Assembly: GCA_030428025.1 (NCBI GenBank)
Contig: JAUIBJ010000249.1
Span: forward strand, 1-5,915
Length of the DNA stretch: 5,915 bases
Source of the DNA: Alphaproteobacteria bacterium
Lineage (GTDB): Bacteria > Pseudomonadota > Alphaproteobacteria > Rhodobacterales > Rhodobacteraceae
Direction of reading: 5' to 3'
The notes under the pieces are model-generated. The model ran no database searches. It was not told where the DNA came from and saw only the letters and a list, made by a program, of their open reading frames with translations. A program made the translations under genes and the position numbers. Within the stretch, counting starts at the first letter, position 1, and each line of letters begins with the position of its first letter. This document shows positions 1-5,416 of this stretch, in pieces.

Positions 1-19
1 CGGGCGCCACTGTTTCGCT

Positions 20-57
20 CCGAATGACAATTCGGCGGGCCTCGCCCGTCCCCGCCG
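20..57. repeat. Two adjacent short inverted repeats
   Basis: CCGAAT (20-25) and ATTCGG (30-35) form a perfect 6-bp stem with a 4-base loop. Directly after it, CGGGC (36-40) pairs with GCCCG (44-48). Alternatively CGGCGG (33-38) pairs with CCGCCG (52-57). No T tract follows on the plus strand, so a standard intrinsic terminator is not supported. It may be the end of a gene lying left of the window, or chance in GC-rich DNA. Confidence 0.3.
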
Positions 58-301
58 TCAATGCAAAAAAAGGTTAACGGACAGACGCTTATCGGCTCGC
101 ATCGTGGCCAGTTCGCGGAAATTGGCGAGACTGTTTCGGAATCCTGCGCAAACGGCAGGCGGCAAAGCCCGAATCGCGTGCCCCCTGCCCCGAATCGCCG
201 CCCGCCCGCGCCGCACGGCGCCGCGCCCGGCCATAATTCGGTCACGATCGCCTCGCGGGCGGCGTTATGAAGGCGCAACGATGGTGCGGGGAGCAAACCC
301 G

Positions 302-325
302 GCCCGGCCTCGATCAGGCTCGGGC
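302..325 (-). terminator. Possible terminator hairpin downstream of tRNA-Leu
   Basis: GCCCG (302-306) plus GCCT (307-310) pair with AGGC (316-319) and CGGGC (321-325), giving a 9-bp stem with one bulged base (320) and a 5-base loop. It lies 23 bases past the CCA end of the minus-strand tRNA gene. On the minus strand the hairpin is followed only by a short TTT within GGGTTTGC, so the U tract is weak. Position supports termination or a processing boundary; the missing U run argues for caution. Confidence 0.4.
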
Positions 326-348
326 AGCAGGAAAACTGAATACGACAA

Positions 349-434
349 TGGTGCCCAAGGTCGGACTCGAACCGACACGCCCGTAAAGGCGGGGGATTTT
401 GAATCCCCTGCGTCTACCATTCCGCCACTTGGGC
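349..434 (-). tRNA. tRNA-Leu (anticodon CAA)
   Basis: The minus strand reads as a complete 86-base class II tRNA. The acceptor stem GCCCAAG (434-428) pairs with CTTGGGC, followed by discriminator A and an encoded CCA (351-349). The anticodon arm is GGGGA / TCCCC around the 7-base loop TTCAAAA, which places anticodon CAA at 401-399 and so reads leucine codon UUG. The long variable arm (CGCC, 6-base loop, GGCG) is typical of Leu and Ser tRNAs. The T arm contains GGTTCGAGTCC with a 5-bp GTCGG/CCGAC stem. The gene stands alone and is divergent from the yqaA-dsbB genes. Confidence 0.97.
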
Positions 435-443
435 CCGAGATTA

Positions 444-472
444 GCTCTAGCCGCTCTGCGGCGCGCCGTCCA
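444..472 (-). promoter_or_regulatory. Candidate sigma-70-type promoter for tRNA-Leu
   Basis: On the minus strand, TGGACG (472-467) matches the -35 consensus TTGACA at 4 of 6 positions. After exactly 17 bases comes TAGAGC (449-444), which matches TATAAT at 3 of 6. The tRNA 5' end lies 9 bases past the -10 box, so transcription would begin almost at the mature end. The matches are modest and the call rests mainly on spacing and position. Confidence 0.3.
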
Positions 473-509
473 GAGGGGGATGTTTCACCCGCGCCCGATC
501 CGACGGGGC

Positions 510-538
510 TTGACCGCCCCGGGTCCGCATGGTCTGAG
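510..538 (+). promoter_or_regulatory. Candidate promoter for yqaA-dsbB
   Basis: TTGACC (510-515) matches the -35 consensus at 5 of 6 positions. A 17-base spacer leads to TCTGAG (533-538), which matches the -10 consensus at only 3 of 6. The pair sits 34 bases before the yqaA start, and no other gene lies between it and the divergent tRNA. The -35 box is good and the -10 box poor. Confidence 0.3.
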
Positions 539-571
539 GCGCGGGGGATTTACGAGGGACGGAACATCGCC

Positions 572-1150
572 ATGCTGAGACGGCTGTACGACTGGACGAT
601 CCGCCTTTCGGATCATCCCCGGGCGCTCTGGGTGCTGGCGGCGGTTTCCTTCGTCGAAAGCTCGGTCTTCCCGATCCCGCCCGACGTTCTGATGATCCCG
701 ATGATCCTGGCCAATCCCCGCCGGGCCTGGCTGATCGCGACCGTGGCGCTGGTGGCCTCGGTTCTGGGCGGGCTTTTGGGCTATGCCATCGGCGCGCTGG
801 CCTATGAACAGCTCGGCCGGCCGATACTGGAGACGCTGGGCAAGGACGACGCGATGGCGGCCTTCAGCACCCGGTTCAACGATTTCGGCTTCTGGGCGGT
901 GCTGACCGCGGGCGTCACCCCCTTCCCCTACAAGGTGATCACCATCATGTCGGGCTGGACCGGCATGCCGCTTGCCACCTTCGTGGCTACCTCGATCCTA
1001 GCCCGCGGCATCCGCTTCTTCCTGGTGGCGGCGCTTCTTTGGAAATTCGGCGCCCCGGTGCGCGACTTCATCGAGCGGCGCCTGGGGCTGATGGCGATCG
1101 TTTTCGTTGTGCTTCTTTTTGGCGGGTTCTATCTGGTCAGGCATCTATGA
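572..1150 (+). CDS. yqaA: YqaA family membrane protein (VTT/DedA-like domain)
   Basis: A 192-residue inner-membrane protein of the YqaA branch of the VTT (SNARE-associated/DedA) superfamily. Hydrophobic segments lie at about residues 18-47, 52-78, 106-128, 132-157 and 173-189. Family signatures are ESSVFPIPPD (29-38), with Pro-rich re-entrant character, TPFPYKV (116-122) and ARGIRFF (144-150). DedA-superfamily proteins are linked to membrane-lipid translocation and envelope homeostasis, but the substrate of YqaA-type members is not established, so I assign only the family. The start at 572 is chosen because homology begins there and GAGG (554-557) lies upstream. The frame is open further left through the tRNA, but that extension is non-coding in character. 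The stop overlaps the dsbB start (ATGA), implying translational coupling. Confidence 0.9.
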   Translation: MLRRLYDWTIRLSDHPRALWVLAAVSFVESSVFPIPPDVLMIPMILANPRRAWLIATVALVASVLGGLLGYAIGALAYEQLGRPILETLGKDDAMAAFSTRFNDFGFWAVLTAGVTPFPYKVITIMSGWTGMPLATFVATSILARGIRFFLVAALLWKFGAPVRDFIERRLGLMAIVFVVLLFGGFYLVRHL

Positions 1151-1611
1151 CGCTGACACGCACACATCTGGTTCTGATGGCCGCCGGAGGATCGGCGGCG
1201 CTGCTGCTGGGGGCCTTCGGGTTCCAGCATCTTGGAGGCATGGCACCCTGCAAGCTCTGCCTCTGGCAACGCTGGCCCCATGGCGCAGCCATCGCCATCG
1301 GGCTGGTGGCGCTCTTTGTGCCGGGCCGCGTGCTTCCCATCCTGGGTGCGCTGGCTGCGTTGACGACGGCCGGGATCGGGGCCTATCACACCGGCGTCGA
1401 GCGCGGCTGGTGGGAAGGCCCGTCGACCTGCACCTCTACGGCACCCGGGAACCTATCGGCCGACGAGCTATTCGACCAGATCATGACCGCGCCGCTCGTA
1501 CGCTGCGACGAGGTGCCGTGGGAGATGCTGGGGCTGTCGATGGCCAGCTGGAACGTTCTCGTTTCGCTCGGGCTGGCGGCGCTCTGGTTGTTGGCGGTAC
1601 GGCGCGCTTGA
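1147..1611 (+). CDS. dsbB: Disulfide bond formation protein B (DsbB family)
   Basis: A 154-residue inner-membrane thiol oxidase. DsbB reoxidises the periplasmic DsbA and passes the electrons to quinone. The first periplasmic cysteine pair is a CxxC (Cys35, Cys38) in APCKLCLWQRWPH; the second is Cys95 (PSTCTS) and Cys120 (VRCDEVPW). Both pairs needed for electron relay are therefore present. Four hydrophobic segments fit the DsbB topology: about 8-27, 46-58, 62-80 and 128-151. Length is slightly below E. coli DsbB (about 176) and normal for alphaproteobacterial members. The ATG at 1147 overlaps the yqaA stop; a weak GGTCAGG lies just upstream, so expression probably depends on coupling to yqaA. 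No dsbA is in the window. Confidence 0.93.
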   Translation: MTLTRTHLVLMAAGGSAALLLGAFGFQHLGGMAPCKLCLWQRWPHGAAIAIGLVALFVPGRVLPILGALAALTTAGIGAYHTGVERGWWEGPSTCTSTAPGNLSADELFDQIMTAPLVRCDEVPWEMLGLSMASWNVLVSLGLAALWLLAVRRA

Positions 1612-1669
1612 CCATTTGCGCACCCGCGCCGTAGCGTGCGCCCGACCGTCTGCAGAAGGGCCGTTTTCC

Positions 1670-2671
1670 ATGCGCAATCTCGACCCCGACCACTACACAT
1701 CGCCCGAAATCCACGCAAATGACGTGGCACGCATCTTCTCGACCACGTGGCAGCTTCTTGGCCCGGCCTCTCGGCTCAAGGAGAAGGGCGATTATGTCGC
1801 CGCCGAGATCGCGGGGCAGAAGGTCTTCGTCATCCGCACGCGCGAGGGCTTGCGCGCCTTCCGAAATGTCTGCCGCCACCGGGGCGCGCGGCTTCTGCCC
1901 GAGGGTACGGGGCGTTGCGCCACCATCCGCTGCCCCTATCACCAATGGGTCTGGGGCGAGGACGGCTCGCTGCTCAACGTGCCTTGGTGGGGGGACGACC
2001 CGGAATTCGAGATGTCCGATTGGGCACTCGATCCGGTGGAGTTCGAGGTCTGGCGCGGGCTCCTCTTCGTGGCGATCACGCCCTCGCAGCCGCTTGAGGC
2101 ACAGCTTGGCGCGGTGATCCCGGAACTGGCCGAGGAGCCACTGGAGCGATTCCGGTGGATGCACGAGGAACGGCTGGTGTTCGACGCCAACTGGAAGATC
2201 TACACCGACAATTTCGTTGAAGGCTATCACATCCCAGGCATCCACCCGGCCTTCTTCAGCGCCATCGAGTTCGAGGAATTCGAGACCTCGGCCCATGATG
2301 GCATGGTGCGGATGACCGCGCCACCGCGCGAGGGGCTTTTCTATCGCGGCAAGTGGCTGTGGATGTGGCCCAACTGGACACTGTCGCTGTTCTCGGGCGG
2401 CATGAACACCAGCCGCATCAATCCACTGGATCACAGGCGGACGGAGCTGGTCTACAATTTCTATTTCGAGGATACATCGGAGGAAGGCCGGCCGGCGCGC
2501 GAGAAGACCATCGCCGACAACCTCGCCGTGGTGCGCGAGGATTTCGAGATCTGCATCGAGACGCAGAAGAACTATGAAAGCGGCGGCTACCGCGCCGGTC
2601 CGCTCTCGCCCCGGCACGAACAGGGGGTGGCCTATTTCCAGAGGAAGCTGCTGGAGGCAGCGCCGGGATAG
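1670..2671 (+). CDS. Rieske non-heme iron oxygenase, alpha subunit; substrate unknown
   Basis: A 333-residue cytoplasmic oxygenase component. The N-terminal Rieske [2Fe-2S] domain (about 25-137) has ligands Cys68-x-His70 and Cys88-x2-His91. The C-terminal catalytic domain has DNFVEGYHIPGIHP, giving iron ligands His187 and His192, with Asp291 (REDFEIC) as the likely third ligand. Glu184 occupies the bridging position that is Asp in naphthalene dioxygenase. The C-terminus (ETQ, Y, LSPRHEQGV, F) resembles the choline/glycine-betaine/carnitine monooxygenase group, so a quaternary amine or a related small substrate is plausible but unproven. No reductase or ferredoxin partner is in the window. The ATG at 1670 has AAGGG (1656-1660) at good spacing; the frame is open from 1616 with only a TTG there. 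It lies 58 bases after dsbB and may be read through from it, though the functions look unrelated. Confidence 0.9.
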   Translation: MRNLDPDHYTSPEIHANDVARIFSTTWQLLGPASRLKEKGDYVAAEIAGQKVFVIRTREGLRAFRNVCRHRGARLLPEGTGRCATIRCPYHQWVWGEDGSLLNVPWWGDDPEFEMSDWALDPVEFEVWRGLLFVAITPSQPLEAQLGAVIPELAEEPLERFRWMHEERLVFDANWKIYTDNFVEGYHIPGIHPAFFSAIEFEEFETSAHDGMVRMTAPPREGLFYRGKWLWMWPNWTLSLFSGGMNTSRINPLDHRRTELVYNFYFEDTSEEGRPAREKTIADNLAVVREDFEICIETQKNYESGGYRAGPLSPRHEQGVAYFQRKLLEAAPG

Positions 2672-2809
2672 AAAGCCTTTTAGGGCTCGGGCCTCGCTCG
2701 CGCGATTGCCGACGCGCGCGGGGGCGATCCCACCATCGAACTCGGCACTTTACGCCTGCCAGATCCGCACGACTTCCGTACGTTTCGCGTGTGGCTGCCA
2801 AATCGCCCC
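2672..2809. other. Convergent gap with weak hairpins
   Basis: These 138 bases separate the ends of the plus-strand Rieske oxygenase and the minus-strand regulator. I see no gene. CGCGCG (2699-2704) can pair with CGCGCG (2713-2718) over an 8-base loop, and AGCC (2674-2677) with GGCT (2684-2687) over a 6-base loop. Neither has a T tract on either strand, so termination here is either Rho-dependent or not visible. Confidence 0.4.
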
Positions 2810-3238
2810 CTACTTCGCCGCCTTCCGCGTCGACAGAAGCAGGCTGGTCTCGGAATTGGCGATCCCGTCGAACCGCCTGATCCGCGCCAGCACCTCGTCG
2901 AATTCCTCCAGCGAGGACGCGCCGATCTCGACGATCAAGTCCCACCGGCCGTTGGTGGTGTGGGTGGCGCGCACAGCCGAAAGACCGTTCAGTTGCCGCA
3001 GAATCCGGTCGGTCCCGCGCCCCTCTATGCCGATCATCATCAGTCCGCGCACCGGGTCTCGCGCCGCGTCTCCCTTCAGCACCACGGTAAAGCCCACGAT
3101 GTCGCCCGAGCGCCGCAGGCGCTCGATCCGGCTGCGCACGGTGGTCCGCGACACGCCCAGTGTATGCGCCAGATCCGACAACGATGCCCGCGCGTCATGC
3201 CGGAGCGCCGAGATCAGGCTCTGATCAATATCGTCCAT
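2810..3238 (-). CDS. Lrp/AsnC family transcriptional regulator
   Basis: A 142-residue DNA-binding regulator. The N-terminal helix-turn-helix spans about residues 19-41 (LSDLAHTLGVSRTTVRSRI; recognition helix from Ser30), after the typical opening MDDIDQSLISALRHDAR. A linker with GFTVVL leads to the C-terminal RAM domain (about 64-138), with TTNGRWDLIVEIG and SLEEFDEVLARIR, which in this family binds an amino acid and builds octamers. Length is slightly short of Lrp (about 164) but complete. It is divergent from the arginase-ornithine cyclodeaminase operon, so the likely role is control of arginine catabolism in response to arginine, ornithine or proline, and probably of itself; this is inferred from context. 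A G-rich stretch on the minus strand (about 3257-3251) may serve as its ribosome binding site, although it is rather far from the ATG. Confidence 0.93.
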   Translation of the reverse strand: MDDIDQSLISALRHDARASLSDLAHTLGVSRTTVRSRIERLRRSGDIVGFTVVLKGDAARDPVRGLMMIGIEGRGTDRILRQLNGLSAVRATHTTNGRWDLIVEIGASSLEEFDEVLARIRRFDGIANSETSLLLSTRKAAK

Positions 3239-3271
3239 TTCGCAGAAAATTTCCCCCGTTTCGAAAAATAT

Positions 3272-3297
3272 CCCACCTATTTGCGCAAAATGATGGG
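3272..3297. promoter_or_regulatory. Candidate Lrp-type operator (26-bp imperfect palindrome)
   Basis: The core TTTGCGCAAA (3280-3289) is a perfect 10-bp palindrome. Outside it, CCCA (3272-3275) mirrors TGGG (3294-3297), and C3277 pairs with G3292, so 10 of 13 symmetric pairs match. It lies about 40 bases before the regulator start and 60 before the arginase start. The regulator family and the position suggest it is the recognition site; no binding data are available here. Confidence 0.45.
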
Positions 3298-3310
3298 TTC
3301 AATTCAACCC
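3295..3310. promoter_or_regulatory. Second palindrome in the divergent region
   Basis: GGGTTCAATTCAACCC is symmetric at 7 of 8 pairs; only C3300/C3305 breaks it. Its centre is 18 bp from the centre of the palindrome at 3272-3297, and the two overlap by three bases. It could be a second operator half for the same regulator. Confidence 0.35.
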
Positions 3311-3345
3311 GTTTCGGACAGACATAGGGATCGACCCTGAAACGG
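3309..3345 (+). promoter_or_regulatory. Possible folded leader in front of arginase
   Basis: CCGTTTC (3309-3315) is fully complementary to GAAACGG (3339-3345), giving a 7-bp stem. Inside it, AGGG (3326-3329) pairs with CCCT (3335-3338) over a 5-base loop, and the inner stem abuts the outer one on the 3' side. The outer stem includes the first two Gs of the ribosome binding site GGAAGG (3344-3349). If the transcript starts left of 3309, the fold could affect translation of arginase. The transcription start is not known. Confidence 0.3.
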
Positions 3346-3356
3346 AAGGTTCTGAG

Positions 3357-4304
3357 ATGACGCATTCGACCTGTATCCTGATCGGCGCCCCCGTGGACAG
3401 CGGCAAGGCGCGGCGCGGCTGCCTGATGGGGCCCGATGCCTATCGCGTCGCGGGCCTCGCCCAGGCGCTGGAGGGGCTGGGCCATGTGGTGCGCGATACC
3501 GGCAACCTGATCCCCCGGCCCGCTGTCACGCCCGAGGCGTTGCCGGGCCATGTTCACGCCCCGGCCGAGGTGATCGGCTGGACCGAGGCGCTGGCCGGCG
3601 CGGCGCAGGCCGCAATGGGTGAAGGCGTGCCGGTTTTCCTCGGCGGCGATCACAGCCTGTCGCTGGGCTCGGTCGCGGGCGTGGCGCGCGATGCCGCGCG
3701 CCGGGGCCGGCCGCAATTCGTGCTCTGGCTGGACGCGCACAGCGATTTCCACACGCCGCAATCCACCGCCTCGGGCAATCTGCACGGCACGCCGCTGGGC
3801 TATGTCACGGGGCGCGACGGGTTCCACGGCTTCCCGCCGGTGACGGAGCCGATACCTCAGGAAAACATCTGCATCCTCGGCCTGCGTTCTGTGGACACCG
3901 CCGAACGCGAGGTGCTGCAGGAAAGCCGAATCCGCTATGCCGACATGCGCAGCATCGACGAAACCGGCATCGCCCGACCGCTGGCCGCGTTTCTGGAGGA
4001 TGTGGCCAAGGCGGGCGGCGCGCTGCATGTCTCGCTCGACGTGGATTTTCTCGACCCCTCCTTCGCGCCCGCCGTGGGCACCACCGTGCCGGGCGGCGCC
4101 ACCATCCGCGAGGCGCATCTGGTGATGGAGATGATCTGCGACAGCGGACTGATGACCTCGCTCGATCTGGTGGAACTCAATCCCTTCCTCGATGACCGCG
4201 GCCGCACCGCACAGGTGATGGTGGATCTCGCGGCCTCCGCCCTCGGCCGCCGCGTCTTCGACCGGCCGACGCAATCCTTCGCCTATGAAAGGACCGCCAA
4301 ATGA
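3357..4304 (+). CDS. rocF: Arginase (L-arginine to L-ornithine and urea)
   Basis: A 315-residue cytoplasmic binuclear-manganese enzyme of the ureohydrolase family. Mn ligands are all visible: His99 (GGDHS), Asp126, His128 and Asp130 (DAHSD), and Asp228 and Asp230 (SLDVDFLDP). His143 (GNLHG) matches the proton-shuttle His of rat arginase, and Glu273 (LDLVELNP) matches its Glu277. Substrate-loop residues Thr137 and Ser139 are kept, while His132 stands where rat arginase has Asn130. The spacing and the HTP/SGNLHG loop favour arginase over agmatinase, and so does the cyclodeaminase gene next door. Start 3357 has GGAAGG (3344-3349) at 7-base spacing. The stop overlaps the next start by 4 bases. 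Regulation is probably by the divergent Lrp/AsnC protein. HGTP and GTTVPGG differ slightly from the usual HGMP and GTPVPGG. Confidence 0.94.
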   Translation: MTHSTCILIGAPVDSGKARRGCLMGPDAYRVAGLAQALEGLGHVVRDTGNLIPRPAVTPEALPGHVHAPAEVIGWTEALAGAAQAAMGEGVPVFLGGDHSLSLGSVAGVARDAARRGRPQFVLWLDAHSDFHTPQSTASGNLHGTPLGYVTGRDGFHGFPPVTEPIPQENICILGLRSVDTAEREVLQESRIRYADMRSIDETGIARPLAAFLEDVAKAGGALHVSLDVDFLDPSFAPAVGTTVPGGATIREAHLVMEMICDSGLMTSLDLVELNPFLDDRGRTAQVMVDLAASALGRRVFDRPTQSFAYERTAK

Positions 4305-5353
4305 CCGCCCTGCCCCCATCCGACAAGGCGCTGGTGCCTTTCGTCAGCGTCGAGAACATGATGAAACTCGTTCATCACATCGGCATCGAGGAGATGCTGC
4401 GCGGGCTGGCCGACTACATCGAGGCCGATTTCCGGCGGTGGGACCTCTTCGACAAGACCCCGCGCGTGGCCAGTCATTCCGCCGAAGGGGTGATCGAGCT
4501 GATGCCCACATCGGATGGCGAGGTGTACGGGTTCAAATATGTGAACGGCCATCCGAAGAACACGAAGAGCGGCCTGCAAACCGTGACGGCATTTGGGCTT
4601 TTGGCCGATGTGGGCAACGGCTATCCGGTGCTTCTGTCGGAAATGACGGTACTGACCGCGCTGCGCACGGCGGCCACCTCGGCGCTGGTGGCGCGTTACC
4701 TTGCGCCCAAGGGCGCCGATACGATGGCGATGATCGGGGCCGGGGCACAGTCGGAATTCCAGAGCCTGGCAATGAAGGCGCTGGCGGGACTGAAATCCGT
4801 GCGTCTCTACGACATCGACCCGGCGGCGACTGAGAAGGCCGCGCGCAATCTGGCCGGCATGGGTCTGGAAGTGGTGGCCTGCACAAGCCCCGAGGAAAGC
4901 ATGGAAGGCGCGCAGATCATCACCACCTGCACCGCCGACAAGCAATACGCCACCATCCTGACCGACAACATGGTCGGCGAAGGGGTGCATATCAACGCCA
5001 TCGGCGGCGACTGCCCGGGCAAGACGGAACTGGCACCGGGTGTGCTGCACCGCTCGTCGATCTTCGTGGAATATCCCGAGCAGACGCGAATCGAAGGGGA
5101 AATTCAACAGCTTGCCCCCGACCACCCGGTGACCGAGCTGTGGCGGGTGATGGCGGGCGAGGCCCCGGGCCGCACCGACGCGCGACAGATCACGCTGTTT
5201 GACAGTGTGGGCTTCGCCATCGAGGATTTTTCGGCCCTGCGCTACATCCGCGACCATATCGGCGGCACCGATTACTATCTGGAGCTTGACCTTCTGGCCG
5301 ACCCGGACGACCCGCGCGACCTGTTCGGGATGCTGCAAAGGGCCGGGAATTAA
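4301..5353 (+). CDS. ocd: Ornithine cyclodeaminase (L-ornithine to L-proline and ammonia)
   Basis: A 350-residue cytoplasmic NAD-dependent enzyme of the ornithine cyclodeaminase/mu-crystallin family, of typical length. Arg55, Lys79 (FKYVNGHPKN), Thr94 and Arg122 align with substrate-binding and catalytic residues of the Pseudomonas putida enzyme (Arg45, Lys69, Thr84, Arg112). Asp237 in GGDCPGKTEL corresponds to its catalytic Asp228. The Rossmann motif is IGAGAQSEFQ (145-154), and the acidic residue near the end of the second strand is Asp171 (LYDID). VNGHPKN and GGDCPGKTEL are hallmarks of true ornithine cyclodeaminases rather than alanine dehydrogenase-like relatives. ATG 4301 overlaps the arginase stop (ATGA), with AAAGGA (4288-4293) inside the arginase end. 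With arginase it completes an arginine-to-proline route; the proline would next need PutA, which is not in the window. Confidence 0.95.
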   Translation: MTALPPSDKALVPFVSVENMMKLVHHIGIEEMLRGLADYIEADFRRWDLFDKTPRVASHSAEGVIELMPTSDGEVYGFKYVNGHPKNTKSGLQTVTAFGLLADVGNGYPVLLSEMTVLTALRTAATSALVARYLAPKGADTMAMIGAGAQSEFQSLAMKALAGLKSVRLYDIDPAATEKAARNLAGMGLEVVACTSPEESMEGAQIITTCTADKQYATILTDNMVGEGVHINAIGGDCPGKTELAPGVLHRSSIFVEYPEQTRIEGEIQQLAPDHPVTELWRVMAGEAPGRTDARQITLFDSVGFAIEDFSALRYIRDHIGGTDYYLELDLLADPDDPRDLFGMLQRAGN

Positions 5354-5356
5354 CGG

Positions 5357-5389
5357 TTGGTCGTCCCTCGCCCTTCGCCTATGTAGGCG
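5357..5389 (+). promoter_or_regulatory. Short gap with weak promoter-like boxes and a hairpin
   Basis: Between the cyclodeaminase stop and the next gene (63 bases), TTGGTC (5357-5362) and TATGTA (5380-5385) are spaced by 17 bases, each matching consensus at 3 of 6. The -10-like box lies in an inverted repeat, CGCCTA (5376-5381) and TAGGCG (5384-5389), which as RNA would form a 5-bp stem with a 4-base loop. No T tract follows, so a terminator is unlikely. The glycosyltransferase may have its own promoter here or be read through from the operon. Confidence 0.25.
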
Positions 5390-5416
5390 CGGCCCCAAGC
5401 AAGGATCCCGCGCCCC

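Larger units (their letters stand above)
1..348. other. Non-coding region left of the tRNA gene
   Basis: I see no convincing gene in these 348 bases. A short frame from 61 to 270 is open, but its product is a low-complexity Pro/Arg/Ala string after about residue 30, resembles no family I know and lacks a good ribosome binding site. The region holds small inverted repeats at 20-57, an A7 tract at 65-71, a very GC-rich stretch at about 179-232 with a 5-bp hairpin (208-212 with 217-221), and a 10-base direct repeat (CCCGAATCGC at 168-177 and 189-198). A 9-base repeat, ACTGTTTCG, occurs at 9-17 and 130-138. None of these points to a definite function. Confidence 0.6.
3239..3356. promoter_or_regulatory. 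Divergent control region between the regulator and arginase
   Basis: This 118-base gap must hold the promoters of both the Lrp-type regulator (left) and the arginase operon (right). It is visibly richer in A/T than the flanking genes and dense in symmetric sequences: AAATTT (3247-3252), TTTCGAAA (3259-3266), a larger palindrome at 3272-3297 and another at 3295-3310. CCCGTTTCG occurs twice, at 3255-3263 and 3308-3316, 53 bases apart (about five helical turns). I could not pick out convincing -35/-10 boxes. Lrp-family octamers wrap DNA with several degenerate AT-rich sites, which fits this arrangement. Confidence 0.65.

Noticed and set aside
168..198. Two copies of CCCGAATCGC, 21 bases apart, as a CRISPR-like or binding-site array
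   Set aside because: Only two 10-base copies in GC-rich sequence, with no third copy and no gene clearly controlled by them.
61..270. Small frame starting at an ATG followed by an A7 tract
   Set aside because: No adequate ribosome binding site, no family resemblance, and a Pro/Arg-rich tail typical of translated non-coding GC-rich DNA.
104..571. N-terminal extension of the YqaA frame
   Set aside because: The frame is open back to 104, but this part runs antisense through the tRNA gene and is low-complexity Arg/Pro/Ala. Family homology and a ribosome binding site place the start at 572.
1039..1146. Upstream in-frame extension of DsbB
   Set aside because: It lies wholly inside yqaA, and its Arg-rich sequence does not fit a DsbB N-terminus; the ATG overlapping the yqaA stop is the natural start.
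1481..2617. 378-codon minus-strand frame opposite the Rieske oxygenase
   Set aside because: It is antisense to a gene with all metal ligands intact and has no family resemblance, so it is a composition artefact.
2699..2718. CGCGCG inverted repeat as a terminator
   Set aside because: The loop is 8 bases and no T tract follows on either strand; it is easily explained by local GC richness.
3225..4319. 364-codon minus-strand frame opposite arginase
   Set aside because: It is antisense to arginase, crosses the divergent control region, and its sequence shows no domain.
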